Origin: Chrysomallon squamiferum
Lineage: Eukaryota > Mollusca > Gastropoda > Neomphalida > Peltospiridae
Direction: 5' to 3'
Assembly (NCBI GenBank): GCA_012295275.1
Contig: CM022673.1
Coordinates: forward strand, 11,895,788-11,959,787
DNA: 64,000 bases
Shown: positions 19,291-41,090 of the stretch, one piece after another
How positions within the stretch are numbered: the first letter of the stretch is position 1
Layout of the letters: every line of letters starts with the position of its first letter
Translations under genes and position numbers: made by a program
The notes under the pieces: model-generated
What the model was told of the DNA's origin: nothing
The model's database searches: none
The model's input: the letters and a program-made list of their open reading frames with translations, nothing else

Positions 19291-21952
19291 ATGTCTTTTT
19301 TTCTTCTTTTTGTTTTCATGTACACAAAAATCAATTGACAATGAGACAGAGGTAAAAACCATTATATTTATATATATAATATATATTTAGCTGATTATTT
19401 TATGTATTTACTTCTCGATATTTTTATCGAATATCTCAGCCATATCCTGGTTTTTTAGAAGAAGAAGAAGAAGAAGAAGAAAAAGAAGAAGAAGAAGAAG
19501 AAGAAGTACAAATGCATTACGAAATTAGAACTTAGTTTAAAATGACAGGATGACTTTGATGAAAAAATTTGTTTTATCTGGACGTGGAAAATTCACAGAT
19601 AGTTCATTTTTTGGGCAGGACTTGAGTACCAAATTAGTAAATATATGCAGTGTCAATTTTTAGTTAGTGTGATGTCCAAAGTGTATTGTGCAAATGACTC
19701 ATGCAATATGTACAGTATAAATTAAGATAAAGTTTAATAATGTTTGGTTATAATTAATAATTTACTTCGTGATACTGACAAAAAATATTAAATATTTTTT
19801 TTATATATATAATTAAAATTGTTTAATATTTATTTTAATTAAACATGCACTAACTTTTATTCCATAATTTGTTTATTTTGTGTTAACACGGATCTCTATT
19901 ATGCATTGGTTAATTTCGAAAAACCATGGAGTAACCGTAATTTCTGCTAACTATAGATTTTCTGTTCTCTTTTTTTGTTCAAAATATTCTTACTTCTTCC
20001 CCAATTCTTTGTCAGTCTTTTCTTTTCTTTTCTTTTTCTTTTTCCTTTTTTTTTCTGGAAATTTACTCATTTCTTTCAGATTGTCATTATAATTTTTTCC
20101 CCTGTAATTTCAAAAACTAAAATTAATTTGAACGATAACCCTTTTATGCTTCCCTATTTCTAAACTAATGGACAAAATGAGCATGCAAGGGTTTGAATAA
20201 AGAATTGAATGTTTTCCCATGGTAACCTTAGCAATTTGACACTGTTCCCTTTGGAACAAAAAGAAACATTTACAATTAATAAAATCTTTGAATTGCAACT
20301 TACTCCCGTATATAACTATGTACATATGTATTTTTGTTATCTAGCCCTTTTATGTGTGTATATGTGTGCGAACGTATTGTGTCTGTGCATACATGTTTCA
20401 GTGGACGTGTCTATTATGTATATGTATATGCTTTTTATGGAACTACGTTTCCATGTGTCTCTCTGTGTGTGTGCGATCAAACTTATTATCTTGCTAGGGA
20501 AACATTAGCGTGACTTGTCATGTTATCTGTACTGTTGATCCTATTATCTGACTCATATTGCGTAGAACAGCTGTTCAACACAATGACAGACAGTTATCTG
20601 AAATCTGAATGATTTTTAAAACCACTGTTTATTAATGTAATGATATCACTTGCTATGATCATAAGATAACTGCAATTAGGCTACAATAAACAAATTATTT
20701 GTTTACCGTAGCTGTCGTAATAAAGTAATATGAGATTTCTTTGGTTTTCCTATAAATAAAGTTATTATTTTTATTTTATTTTATTTTATTTTATTGTTAA
20801 TTTATTGTTATTTTAATATTTGTTTTGCTTCTTTTTTTTTTTACATCGATAGCAGTCGGTAGACGAAAGAATGGATGACTAACTAAATGTAAGTAAATAG
20901 ATATCTTATGCGATATATCATCAAAAAGACAACAATAAAACAAGTTTTGATCTGAATGCATCTTTATTTCAGAACATAAAGCTATGTTTTCATTAGATGC
21001 AAACAACATCTTTTTTAGCACATCAAAGGAAATTTTAACGACTTTAGAATACAATAAGCAAATTCGTATAGAAAACCTATCCTAAACTATGCTTCTGCTC
21101 ATTGAAAACAAATGAAGATCAATTATTCATGAATATTGTCTAAATAAATGTTAATTTTGATATTTGATATTTATTATTGAATATTTAACGATCTTTCGGC
21201 CTAATAATTGTGGACTACGCTCATTCCTGATTTTTCGGGTTTTATTTTTATTTTTGTATTTACCGTTGATCGACTGTTTAGCGGGATGATTTTAGATGTA
21301 AATTGTGAACCATTTCTTTCTATTTAATCCACTGATGTTTACTTTTAAATTGTTTATCCATTCATGTTTTTACACTGCAAACTTCAAAACTGTCAAGAGA
21401 AATTTCAAGGTAATGAGGATACTGGACAGATCTTGAGAAGCGTTAGTAAATACAAGTGGAAGTCAAACCCGTTAAATAAAAACATTTCTAAACCGCGATT
21501 TTCATTTTCGAATTGCTCTATCGTTATAGTTTTTGACTCAGCAACCAAATCTATTTTTCTTTCGCGTTATGATATTCTGAAGATAAAAATTAACCGTAAA
21601 AACCAAGACTGAAGTTTCTTATTGTACAAAAAATACCGGGTTCTTCAAGGTAGAAGCTTCTTCAGCAGAAGTCTGAAATTTCTTAGTCTTCGTAAAAACC
21701 GAGTTTTACGAGTTTAATGTTCGTTCTGAGAATTTTCAACACTTTCGGAAGGATACTGAATAAAAGTCACTTTTTCTTTTTCTTTTCAGACATTTTCACA
21801 GTTTAGAAATGTCACAGAAACGTCACAGCATCCGATTAGAGTCATCGGCAATTTCACAGTTGAAACACTGAGTTGCTCCACAGAGCAAATTTCAATTTGC
21901 TTCTCATCTCATCATGATACCAATCAGGTACGTTTTGTTCTTTTAATTTCAG
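19291..21952. other. Gene-poor stretch before terminal exon E
   Basis: It holds an AAG tract at about 19459-19505 and AT-rich unique-looking sequence. A diverged copy of the stem-loop motif lies at about 20945-20995 (minus orientation). No exon with paired splice sites and a paralogue elsewhere was found. Confidence 0.5.
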
Positions 21953-22020
21953 GAAACGAAATGGTTCTGTCAACCGTTACTGCCTTAATGACAGGTTTTG
22001 TGTTTCTAGAACTGAACTGA
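21953..22020 (+). pseudogene. Orphan terminal exon E of the micro-exon family
   Basis: A ttttaatttcag acceptor is followed by 68 nt reading (G)NEMVLST through GFVFLELN and a TGA. The sequence is identical over the exon to the terminal exon of gene F at 29942-30009. The nearest family first exon upstream is the shortened one at 19133, and the internal exons seem to be missing, so this is probably a relic of a duplicated gene. AATAAA follows at about 22119. Confidence 0.6.
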
Positions 22021-22743
22021 GCAGCAGTGGGAAAACATAGAGCAAAAACTAACAGTTTCACGTTTGTTTGCAGTGACTGTTTTCTCAACCTGTGCGAATA
22101 ATGATCACAAACAGACTGAATAAAAAATGTTTGGTACAAATCATAAAATGGAATAAAACGCTGTCTCTGGTATTAACAGCAGTAACATAAAAATGACATA
22201 CATAAATTAAATTAACAAAATATAACTAGATAAAAATAAATAAATAAATAAATAAATAAAATAAAGCATTAAAATAGTATATTCATACAGATTTCTGCTG
22301 CTAAATTTAAATACATACTTGTTAATGACCCATTTCAGCTGGTAAAAGAAAAAAAAAAATGTGTTTGGCAAAAAAAAAAAAAAAAAAAAACAGGTAAATT
22401 CTGCAATAAATATATCTGAGTTTCGACTTGTTTTTTTTATTATTATTCTTGTTTTGTGTTTTATTTCTTATTTTTGTTGACACGGACTATGAAATTCTAT
22501 TATTTCTTACAACTGTAATATAATTCCCGTTATGTCTTCAAAGAGAAACAGTTCTACCTCGTTCCACTACAGTAAATAATTGTTCGTATAAATCAATATA
22601 AATATATAAATCAATTTTTTACATTTTATTTTTCTTTGTACAAAGACTTCATGACACTAGATTTATTAATGTTTAATACTATTTTTATACTGTTCCTCTT
22701 TCATTTCGTCTTTGAATTATATATTTTTTTTATTTTTTTATCA

Positions 22744-22800
<57 letters not shown>

Positions 22801-23528
22801 ATTTGCTCTTTCCGATTTCAGAGTAATAAATTTTAAAATATTTTAACACATCTGAATTTAATACTAGTTTGAACACGAGCCAGAATCGTCGAGTGTTTCA
22901 GATTTTAGACAACAGCCTTTGTTTTTGCAAAACGACAATGCATGACGCGATAAAACGACCTACGTGAATGAATTAAAGATGCCGTGATGAACTATGTCAG
23001 TATTGATTGTCACACACTGCGTGCAAAGTGGTTGGATCTAAAGTCTCGAGCTCGCGTTGGGCTATATCTCGCTCCACACTTTTTTTTTCACAGATATAAA
23101 TCAGCTAACTAGTCAAGAAAGAAAAGACTGCCTCCTGTTTAAACTGATAAACTCACGACACCAGATCGTGTAGGAATCTGTATATCAAAGACGGTTGTTG
23201 TTAACAGTTGAATAATTTTACACAAGGAGAAGGTATTCTATGATCAAACGAAGAAAAAAAAAATAATAGTAAAATAAGAATAAAATAATAATAATAAAAA
23301 AAAAAAAAAAAATATAATAATAATAAGAATAAAATAATAATAATAAAAAAATGTAATAATAATAATAATAAAATAATCTGGTACGTCTAAACAAATACGT
23401 ACTACGATGAACAAATTTATAATCCCTCAAATTTTTAATCTCTATTATTGATAGTTTAGAAATAAGCATATACGTGCAAACTTACATACATGCATGCATA
23501 CATACATAAATATATACACTCATACATA

Positions 23529-23569
<41 letters not shown>

Positions 23570-24260
23570 CATATACACACATATATACACATATACATTA
23601 TTATTATTATTATGATTATTATTTATTTTTTTATGTTTTTATTATTATTTTGTTTTATTATATAAATAATAAAAAGTAATAAAGTAATCAACATATTGTG
23701 TAAGAAGTCTAGAAGTTATATCTACGATTTGTGATTATTTACTGTTCACATCTACTATCGTGTGAATAATGATTTAGAATAATGAACGCGATTTGCGATT
23801 ATCACCTTATGTTCCGTGTTTCTGATTCTTAAACAAGGTCGGAAACTAGATATACTGTAATAGAATGTGACATTGTCCCATCGCCAGTATTAAGTCATAT
23901 TTTATTACATACCAAAACAAAACGTACCCTCCCCGGCTCTTACAATTGAAGATTTGAAATTGATTTATTGTCCTGGGTGATCTCTTGGATTAAAAGGCTA
24001 CAACATACCAGGTAAAATATCAGGACGTAGGGAATGGCAGCCAAGATACTTCTGTATTTGACAAACCGTAGACCGGGTAAGCTCAGCTGTCTCACCTGAC
24101 CTTGAACAGCGCGACTCGGTTTCTCTCGTTACGCTACGGCGGGATATCAAACACACATTCTACGTATCTTGTAATTAGTCGTTGATTGGTGACAAATCTA
24201 CTTATCAGTCTGGGCGGACTTCTTAGCGCCATACACCCGTAATCACCCGTAATCACGTTT
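22021..24260. repeat. Downstream segmental duplicate (partner 30010-32450)
   Basis: The sequence after terminal exon E is matched by the sequence after gene F, including poly(A) runs near 22370, a CA tract at 22745-22792 and the ataaaacgacctacgtgaatg block (22950-23075, 30820-30945, 62055-62190). AAT and CA/TA tracts occupy 23280-23380 and 23540-23620. No coding region is supported. Confidence 0.7.
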
Positions 24261-26666
<2,406 letters not shown>

Positions 26667-29600
26667 ATGAACAACCAACTCTTCGTGACTGCGTTATTTT
26701 GTGGTATGTCGTAATCATACATCTTCGTTGCTATTATTAAAAGCTGCTATAACTTAGAAGTATTTCTCAAGCAGTAGTTTTAAGTAGCAATTTCTTTAAT
26801 ACGCTAATTTTTTTTATTATTATTCTCTCTTTCATTCAAGAAGATACAGAACAAAAATTCATACATATGTACAGTATACCCTCACCTATTCGCGGTTCCC
26901 CATTCGCGGCCCCGCATATTCGCGGGTTAGGCTCTTAACCCATTCGCATCGTGTGCTGGTATACCAGGCTAGCGTCATAACGTCATAAAAACAAATGCTC
27001 GGTAAACCGGGTTTTTGTAGGTCATAGATATATTAAGTGCCTGAAGAGTAGGAATAATTACCTAAAGTGCTGTAAAGCAGCAGCTAAGCTGTGCCATACT
27101 GTACATTAGTGTTATCATCATCATCGTATGGCACTGCAAATTTCATCATCATTTTATTATCATTCATTATTGGTGACAGCACAAACAACATCAAATTTTT
27201 TCAATTATTATTGCAATACAGTACGTATTTTTTTATAAATGCATACACTATATGTACAGTGCATATTTTTGGTGACCGTGTATTAATAATGTTTTTAATT
27301 GCATATTATTACTGAATTGTATTATTATTACCTGAACTGTGCGTACTGTATTTATCTGTCTGTTTGCCTTTAAATTTGTTTCACTTTCTGTCAATTCTGT
27401 TGTACGCATAGAAAATGACTTTACGGTACAGTAATACTGTATGGGTAACTATGCTATGCGGTGTTACTGTCCTCCTGCACTTACGTTTCTTTCTGATTAA
27501 AATATTGTTTCAGTACAAAATTAAAATGTGTTTACATTATCATTACTACATTAGTGAAATACATAACTGCATGCAATATTACTACATTATTACTGTATTA
27601 ATGAGTAAGAGTGTCTTTAGAAAGTGTTTGGGAAGCATTTAGTACCGTATATAATCTCATAATAGACGTTTTAAAACTGCATCCAATATTCGCGGTTTTT
27701 CGCTATTCGCGGGGGTAAAGAACGTAACCCCCGCGAATAGCGAGGGAATACTGTACATACTTTTGTAAGCAGTATCTTCCTCCAATTTTATGCCAATTCC
27801 TTCTTTTTCCTCTTTTCAGCTGTTATATTTGCAGCAGGTAATTTATTTTTTTCTTACGCTTCTGTGTCTTTCAGCTAGTTATCCTAATATAGACTAATAC
27901 ATAAATATATAGAGTAAGACATAAATAGGTAAATAGTAGATAAAGAGACCGACAGACAAACAGATGGATATACTCTAAGTCATCTAGGCTGGAGTTGTGT
28001 TACCTAATCTGAAAAACGGTGATATAACGAAAACGTTGTTGCGGACCAACCTCCATATAAATTATTGAATGTAGACTACCATACATACATAGATACACAC
28101 ATACGTACATACGTACATACATAGATACATACATACATATTTAATATAGTATTTACTATAATATTACACAGATACATACATATATATATATATACATTGA
28201 ATTAATGTGTAAATTATGTTTTTCATTTAGGTACGCAGGCTCAGAACGACAATGGCGATGGTAAGTAGGTTTTGCAAATACTTTAGATATCGCAATTTAC
28301 TGCTCTCCTTTCTAGTCATCATTTAATATATATTACAACATAATATGTTAAATATTGAATGCATCCTTATATAATATATTTAATATTTAGTATATCTTTA
28401 CACGGTATATTTAATATTTAGTGTAATTCTTATTTAATATTTAATTTTAGTAAACATCTCTAGACTAGATTCTAAAGATAAACATACATATATACATACA
28501 TATATAGATACCTGCACACATACACACACATATATATAGAATAAAGGTAACTACATACACACATACATTCATACATACATTATCTTGATCGCCGAACGGT
28601 AACGTCGTCCGACTTCGGAGAGCGGGCGAAAGGGTACCATACGTTCGAGTCTCGACAGCGGCATCAGACGTACATACATACATACATACATACATATCTG
28701 GGTGACTTATACTTTATATTTAATACATATATATATATGTATGTATGCATAAAACATATAGACAGGTACATGCATACATTCGGAAATACCTAAACTAACG
28801 AGAAAACGTAACTGTGCATGATATAATGTTTCACACAGCTATATATTTTCTAAAAATAAATATTTATATACAGCTCTGTTCATGATGAAAGTAAAAGCAT
28901 AGTACATGAATACGTAACTTCATTGAGTTATTCATGTTATGTGAATTTCATTTTATAGATGAAACTACAGCAGAGGCCAGCTCAACAACAGCAGCATCGG
29001 CTGACCTCTCAACAACAGCAACAACCATTAACACAACCATAACGTCAAGTAAAAAAAATATATATATTTCTTAAAGTTGAAATGAAAGAGATATGTCTAA
29101 GTTAAACTTTGAGTACAACGCAGAGAACTCGAGCACTGATATCTTTGTGATGATATTAACACAGTTGGCTTTGTGTGCATCCCATACATTTGTGTAAATA
29201 AAATTGTTTCTCAGTGTATGTACTGTTTCTTAGTCTACATACATTTAATCCTGATTAAGAGAAATCGTCTTTTATTTTAAATTTTCATTTCAGTAGATAA
29301 TTTTTGTTTGTGTTTATCGTAATGTTTACTATGACAGTACAATTATATTTCTGTACAGTTATGGTTGATTTCATTGTTAATATAATTAGTATTAAGATTT
29401 CTAACAGTCAGATCATTTTACTTTCAGCTGAAAATACCACTAGTGCAGGTACGATTATCTTTAATTTATTGCGCAGTAAATTATTTTAATTGATTTTATT
29501 ATATAGTGTTGTTGTTGTTGATCATGTTGTTTGTTTATTAAATAGTGGACGGATTTAATAAATATATATAAATACATAACATTCATATATAATTATATAT

Positions 29601-30009
29601 TTTATTTTTCTTATTATTTTTTTTTCTTTTGCATCTATTTCTTTCTTTATTATTAACGTTAGGTAGATTAAATAACTGTTTAACGAAATAAGATTGTAGA
29701 ATCCGTTTTCTAGGATTACTGTGTATGTCTGTTTTGTCTATGCCATTTAAAGTTTCAAGTACACGATAGACTTAGAAACAGATATCAAACTGAATCGCAG
29801 AACCCCTGATGCATGGACATATAATTTAAATATAATTATTCATTTAAAGAAAAAGAAGATAATATTGAATAATATATTATTAATATGCTTTTATGTTATA
29901 TGAATATTAATACCAGTTACGTTTTGTTCTTTTAATTTCAGGAAACGAAATGGTTCTGTCAACCGTTACTGCCTTAATGACAGGTTTTGTGTTTCTAGAA
30001 CTGAACTGA
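26667..30009 (+). CDS. Gene F: six-exon mucin-like secreted/GPI-like protein
   Basis: Exons lie at 26667-26703, 27820-27837, 28231-28260, 28959-29048, 29428-29448 and 29942-30009. All internal junctions are phase 1 with GT-AG sites and the frame is open to a TGA, giving 87 aa. Residues 1-22 (MNNQLFVTALFC, AVIFAA, GTQA) form a signal peptide with likely cleavage after GTQA. Residues 29-65 are Thr/Ser/Ala-rich with N-x-T sequons near residues 53 and 61. Residues 66-87 run from GNEMVLST to GFVFLELN and form a hydrophobic tail suited to GPI anchoring. Exons 1, 4, 5 and 6 have clear paralogues in the minus-strand genes B and C. A remnant of the 12 nt exon lies in intron 3 at 28796-28807 without an acceptor. 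Intron 1 contains a pogo-like element. Function is unknown. Confidence 0.65.
26872..27753. mobile_element. Non-autonomous pogo/Tigger-like element
   Basis: An 882-base element has imperfect inverted ends: cagtataccctcacctattc at the left and, read inward on the other strand, cagtattccctcgctattc at the right. It is flanked by TA on both sides, the target duplication of Tc1/mariner-type elements. The CAGT ends point to the pogo/Tigger group. No transposase ORF is visible, so it was mobilised in trans. It lies in intron 1 of gene F. Confidence 0.8.
28583..28672 (+). mobile_element. tRNA-derived SINE head
   Basis: The sequence has an A-box-like gatcgccgaacggtaacg at about 28588-28604 and a B-box-like cgttcgagtctc at 28642-28653, the spacing of an internal polymerase III promoter. 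It lies in intron 3 of gene F and stops after the tRNA-like part, flanked by catacata repeats. Confidence 0.65.
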
Positions 30010-30107
30010 GCAGCAGTGGGAAAACATAGAGCAAAAACTAACAGTTTCACGTTTGTCTGCAGTGACTGTTTTCTCAACCTGTGCGAATAATTAGCACAAA
30101 CAGACTG

Positions 30108-30113
30108 AATAAA
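30108..30113 (+). terminator. Candidate polyadenylation signal of gene F
   Basis: An AATAAA hexamer lies about 100 bases after the TGA of gene F, with a second at about 30140. The same hexamer is kept after terminal exon E at about 22119. This is a plausible 3' end but not proven. Confidence 0.45.
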
Positions 30114-30119
30114 AAATGT

Positions 30120-30688
30120 TTGGTACAAATCAGAAAATGGAATAAAACGCTGTCTCTGGTATTAACAGCAGTAACATAAAAATGACATACATAAATTAAA
30201 TTAACAAAATATAACTAGATAAAAATAAATAAAGAAATAAAATAAAGAATCAAAATAGTATATTCATACAGATTTCTACTGCTAAATTTAAATACATACT
30301 TGTTAATGACCCGTTTCATCTGGTAAAAACAAATGTGTTTGGCAAAAAAAAAAAAAAAAAAAAGGTACATTCTGCAATAAATATATCTGAGTTTTGATTT
30401 GTTTCTTGATTATTATTCTTGTTTTGTGTTTTATTTTATTTCTTATTTTTGTTGACACGGACTATGAAATTCTATTATTTCTTACAACTGTAATATAATT
30501 CCCGTTATGTCTTCAAAGAGAAATAGTTGTACCTCGTTCCAGTACAGTAAATTATTGTCATATAAATCTATTTTTTACATTTTCTTTTTCTTTTTGCAAA
30601 GACTTCATGACACTAGATTTATTAATGTTTAATACTATTGTTATACTGTTCCTCTTTCATTTCGTTTTTGAATTATATTTTTATTTTT

Positions 30689-30724
<36 letters not shown>

Positions 30725-31316
30725 TTGCTCTTTCCAATATCAGAGTAATAAATTTTAAAATATTTTAACACATCTGAATTAAATACTAGTTTGAACTCGA
30801 GCCAGAATCAAGTCGATAAAACGACCTACGTGAATGTAATTAAAGATGCCGTGATGAACTATGTCAGTATTTATTGTCACACATTGCGTGCTAAGTGGTT
30901 GGATCTAATACCTCGAGCTCGCGTTGGGCTAAATCTCGCTCCACACCTTTTTTTTCATCTTTTTTTTTTTTTTTTGTTCTTCTAGTAAATCAAAGACGGT
31001 GTTTTCTGCATCAGTAATTCCGAAACCTCTTCAACAAACTGAAATCCTGTCCTGAATCGTTGTAGCAGTAGATCGTATGTATGTAAGTCATCTAGGCTGG
31101 AGTTGTGTACCTAATCTGAAAAACGGTGACATAACGAAAACGTTGTTGCGGACCAACCTCCATATAAATTATTGAATGCAGACTACATACATTCATGCAT
31201 ACACGCTTAAATACATACATACATAAATGCATACATAATTATATACACATATACATAATAAACATACACACACATTTTTATTTTCAAAAACACACACACA
31301 AACTCACATATATATA
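30120..31316. repeat. Downstream duplicate of gene F
   Basis: This matches 22130-23080 after terminal exon E, with a CA tract at about 30691-30722. The segment tctaggctggagttgtgt to gaccaacctccatataaattattg at 31090-31180 also occurs in intron 2 of gene F at 27983-28070. No gene is supported. Confidence 0.7.
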
Positions 31317-31992
31317 CAGTGGTACCTTGACTTACGAGTTTACTTCGTTCCTTAGCCGAGCTCGTATATCAGATCAATTTTCCCAACTGAAATTAATTGA
31401 AATACCATTGATCCGTTCCAGCCCCCCAAAAAGCACCATTTTTTTTTATTTTTTTTTTTTCTGTAACGTTATTTTAAATTAAAAAAATGAATTTGTAAAT
31501 GACAAATATTGTATAAAAAAAACAAAATGAAAGAGAATGTAAAGAAATATATTGGTTTTGTAAAGTATGTTTATGTTGGACATCAGACAAATTATTTTAA
31601 TGCCTTTGGCTGGAGTTACAGCCTTTGTGGACTCCTTCTGCTTCAGTATGGTACGTATCGTAGAAGTACTTCACTCGTACTGACTAGCCAAGTCAACTAC
31701 ATGCACATCTCTCTCATATATTTTTAAGAATTCAATCTTTAAAAAATTCAATGGATATCATCCGCTGCTTCTTCTTCTCAGTACTGTCTTTTGCACTCAC
31801 TTTCTTAGGATCCATGGCCAGAAAAGAGAAATTTGGCAAAATACTGCACAAAACGCGAGCACAACACAACAGAGATGCTTCCACAGCGAGTTAACCACGT
31901 GAAGTAAACGAATTACACGCGGGTTGCTGGCCGGATGTTATGTTGTTCGTTGTGCCAACTAGCGGCGGCATATCTGAAGCTCGCTCGTAACT

Positions 31993-31993
<1 letters not shown>
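31317..31993. mobile_element. Degraded pogo/Tigger-like element
   Basis: The left end reads cagtggtaccttgacttacg, a form typical of pogo/Tigger-type inverted ends. The right end retains only gctcgtaactca, the complement of the inner part of that repeat, followed by an AT tract. No intact transposase was seen. Confidence 0.5.
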
Positions 31994-32027
<34 letters not shown>

Positions 32028-32035
32028 ATTTTGTT

Positions 32036-32089
<54 letters not shown>

Positions 32090-33271
32090 TTATATAAATA
32101 ATAAAAAGTACTAAAGTAATCAACATATTGTGTAAGAAATCTAGAAGTTATATCTACGATTTGCGATTATTTACTGTTCACATCTACTATCGTGTGACTA
32201 ATGATTCAGAATAATGAACGCGATTTGCGATTATCAGCTTATATTCCGTGTTTCTGATTTTTAAATAAGGTCGGAAACTAGATATACTCTAATAGAGTAT
32301 GACATTGTCCCATCTCCAGTATTATGTTATATTTTATTACACACCCAAAACAAAACAAATACCTTCTGGGTCACATCCTGGATTAAAAGGCTGCAACATA
32401 CCCAGTAAAAAATCAGGACGAACAAGATGGCAGTCAAGATACGTCTGCATTAATAATCAATATATAACCGAAGGATAAATTGCAAAAGTCACTCCCCAAC
32501 TTTATATACATTCTCGGTGTAGCATAGGAAAATACACTGATGTGAGATTTCTTACATGTAATAATTACTGTCAGCGAGGATTTCGATGTTAGCCATTTTC
32601 AAAAATGGCTGTATTTGGTGTATTCCCGAATTGTAACTGTTTGATAAAAACCAGTTTGTTTGACGACTCGTGGTCCGTTGGTTAATGCAATAATTATTTA
32701 CGTGTGTAAAAGTAAACTATAGATTATGTACACCACTCCTTTACCTATTCATTTTAATGATACAACAGTTTGGTTGTATATTCATAACATTCCTTACTAA
32801 TACATTTGTTGTTAATTTAACACAGGCAAAAATTCTATTTTTATTAATTCTGACAATTTATATAATGATGATATTAAATTATAGCAATGGATTTTTACAT
32901 GTATTCACAAAGTCAGAAAAGCATTTAGAGTCGAGAGCCACTGGTTATAACGGAAATAATAGTTGAGTTCCAGTGTTTCTGCAGAACTTCGTTTCAAGAA
33001 ATTAATTGTTACTTCATCTCTCTCTCTCTCTCTCTGAAATACCAACATCTGCTTAACAAAAACAGAGCAAGGATGTTTTTAAAATGAAATGATAAAAAAG
33101 AATTGGTCTGAATGTATCTTTATTTCAGAACAAACGTCTTCATCAGATACATGCAGGTTTTTTCACACAAATGAAAGAACATCAAGAAACAAAATTAAAT
33201 AATTATCATTTAGTCGTTGATAGTTTGCTAGAAATTCCAAAAGGAGTTATTAGAACTTTCGTTAGTTTATT

Positions 33272-33310
<39 letters not shown>

Positions 33311-33723
33311 TTATGTTGTTGCTGTAATTTGGAAAGATCTTCCTTCCTTTGTGTGTTGTTCTTTTTTTGTTGTTGTTGCTTTTTAAATACACTGCAATCT
33401 TGAGTATAAATATTACGTAGAACTAGTTGTAGAAGATCTGTTCTGAAAAAAATGAACTTCACTAGTAGATTAATAAAGTTAATAATATAAATAACCTAAC
33501 CAAACAAAGGACTGCTAAACTCAGAAACATCGTTTTTCTGCGACGTTCCACTCCTACTCGTCATCGGGTCTACTCCTACGAGAGACGACGGACACGTCAT
33601 GAATTTATCACAGTTAAAAGTACATTCACACAGTTCATCACGATTATTAATAACAAAATCAGCACTCATGAGTTTTTATGGACGGAATGGGTTGTTTTTT
33701 TTCTGGTTTGTTGGGTGTTTTTT
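31994..33723. repeat. Segmental duplicate (partners 48060-50000 and 62860-64000)
   Basis: The sequence from ATT/TTTA tracts at 32020-32085 through ggttaatgcaataattatttacg and a short CT tract (33018-33037) to the TTTA tract at 33270-33315 recurs at 48060-49690 and, in part, 62860-64000. It is the 3' flank of gene C on the minus strand and may include its 3' UTR. It holds one copy of the stem-loop motif at 33112-33152. Confidence 0.7.
33112..33152 (-). other. Conserved stem-loop motif with AATAAA
   Basis: On the minus strand TGTATCTGATGAAGACG is followed by TTCTGAAATAAAGATACA; the outer TGTATCT and AGATACA pair. Copies lie at 24275-24316, 49492-49532 and 61339-61378, with diverged ones at 11528-11572 and 20945-20995. 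In genes B, C and H it falls about 430-590 bases after the stop codon, so it may mark the transcript 3' end; alternatively it is a repeat tail. Confidence 0.45.
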
Positions 33724-40957
<7,234 letters not shown>

Positions 40958-41080
40958 TTTATATGTTAATCCTTGATATTTTGTTGTTTTCTTTTATTTT
41001 TTATTATTTTTTTTCCCCTTAAACACGTTTGACTTTAATCTTTAATGTAAGAAAGATGTGGTGGGTGGTGATCGGTACGA

Positions 41081-41090
41081 CTATATAAAG
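41081..41090 (-). promoter_or_regulatory. TATA box of gene C
   Basis: On the minus strand ggtctttatatagtcgtacc lies about 125 bases upstream of the ATG at 40957. It is the family promoter block with one change (TATATAA to TATATAG). Confidence 0.6.

Noticed and set aside
24070-24150. gggtaagctcagctgtctca block (also 34110 and 50375) as a tRNA gene
   Set aside because: No cloverleaf or correct A/B-box spacing could be drawn; it is treated as part of the segmental duplicates.
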